Shown here one piece after another: positions 44,849 to 44,903 of a DNA stretch of 44,903 nt (position 1 is the stretch's first letter; every line of letters begins with the position of its first letter). Origin of the DNA: Temnopleurus reevesii (lineage: Eukaryota; Echinodermata; Echinoidea; Temnopleuroida; Temnopleuridae); NCBI GenBank assembly GCA_036244855.1, contig BQKZ01000391.1, positions 43,171 to 88,073 on the forward strand. The letters run 5' to 3'. Made by a program: the position numbers and the translations under genes. Below the pieces are notes generated by a model. It was not told the origin of the DNA, made no database searches, and was given only the letters and a program-made list of their open reading frames with translations.

Positions 44849-44903
44849 GTGGGTACTAACATCCATATAACAATTAGTGTGAGCAGAAGGAAGGATTTGG
44901 ACG
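44849..44903 (+). other. Start of intron 4 (window edge)
   Basis: Begins with the donor gtgggt. If unspliced, translation would continue for a few codons and stop at 44868-44870. Confidence 0.55.

Noticed and set aside
44849..44870. Treating the TAA at 44868 as the true end of the neurotrophin-like protein
   Set aside because: The domain would lack its last two knot cysteines, and a consensus donor precedes the stop at exactly the expected place. It is kept only as a possible retained-intron isoform.

Overview
The window looks like nuclear DNA of a marine deuterostome, most likely an echinoderm such as a sea urchin. It is AT-rich, has consensus GT-AG introns with long pyrimidine tracts, many tRNA-derived SINEs and short inverted-repeat elements, and scattered TAGGCCTA-type motifs. 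The species cannot be fixed from sequence alone. There is no bacterial operon, CRISPR array, rRNA or convincing tRNA gene.

The one host gene I can support runs left to right across almost the whole window. It is a multi-exon neurotrophin-like precursor. A signal-peptide exon (3431-3488) is followed by two pro-region exons (31187-31257 and 32851-33054) and an exon with most of the cystine-knot growth-factor domain (44589-44848). The splice phases agree at all three internal joins (1, 0, 0). The last exon, which should carry the final Cys-x-Cys strand, must lie beyond the right edge. The introns are about 27.7 kb, 1.6 kb and 11.5 kb. The assignment rests on motif recognition and splice logic, not on a database search.

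Everything else is intronic or upstream repeat. From left to right: a 71-bp TTAA-flanked hairpin element, a 167-bp tandem pair, a SINE and an unassigned CpG-rich block (1-2100); an upstream or 5'UTR region and exon 1 (2100-3500); a 2.6-kb block present twice and partly three times, broken by single N characters and a 752-N gap (3922-12573); a 417-bp three-copy tandem repeat (13656-14899); a Tc1-type MITE, microsatellites and a purine tract (15-18.5 kb); a second duplicated block with different transposon insertions in its two copies (21.9-25.4 kb); a decayed Tc1-like transposase (27.9-28.7 kb); then further MITE, SINE and repeat families through introns 2 and 3. At least nine inverted-repeat element families can be delimited by eye, several nested in one another.

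The most interesting points are the split, loop-modified neurotrophin domain, the duplicated blocks that a simple two-haplotype overlap cannot fully explain, and six perfect TGACGTCA palindromes confined to the last 12 kb of the gene.
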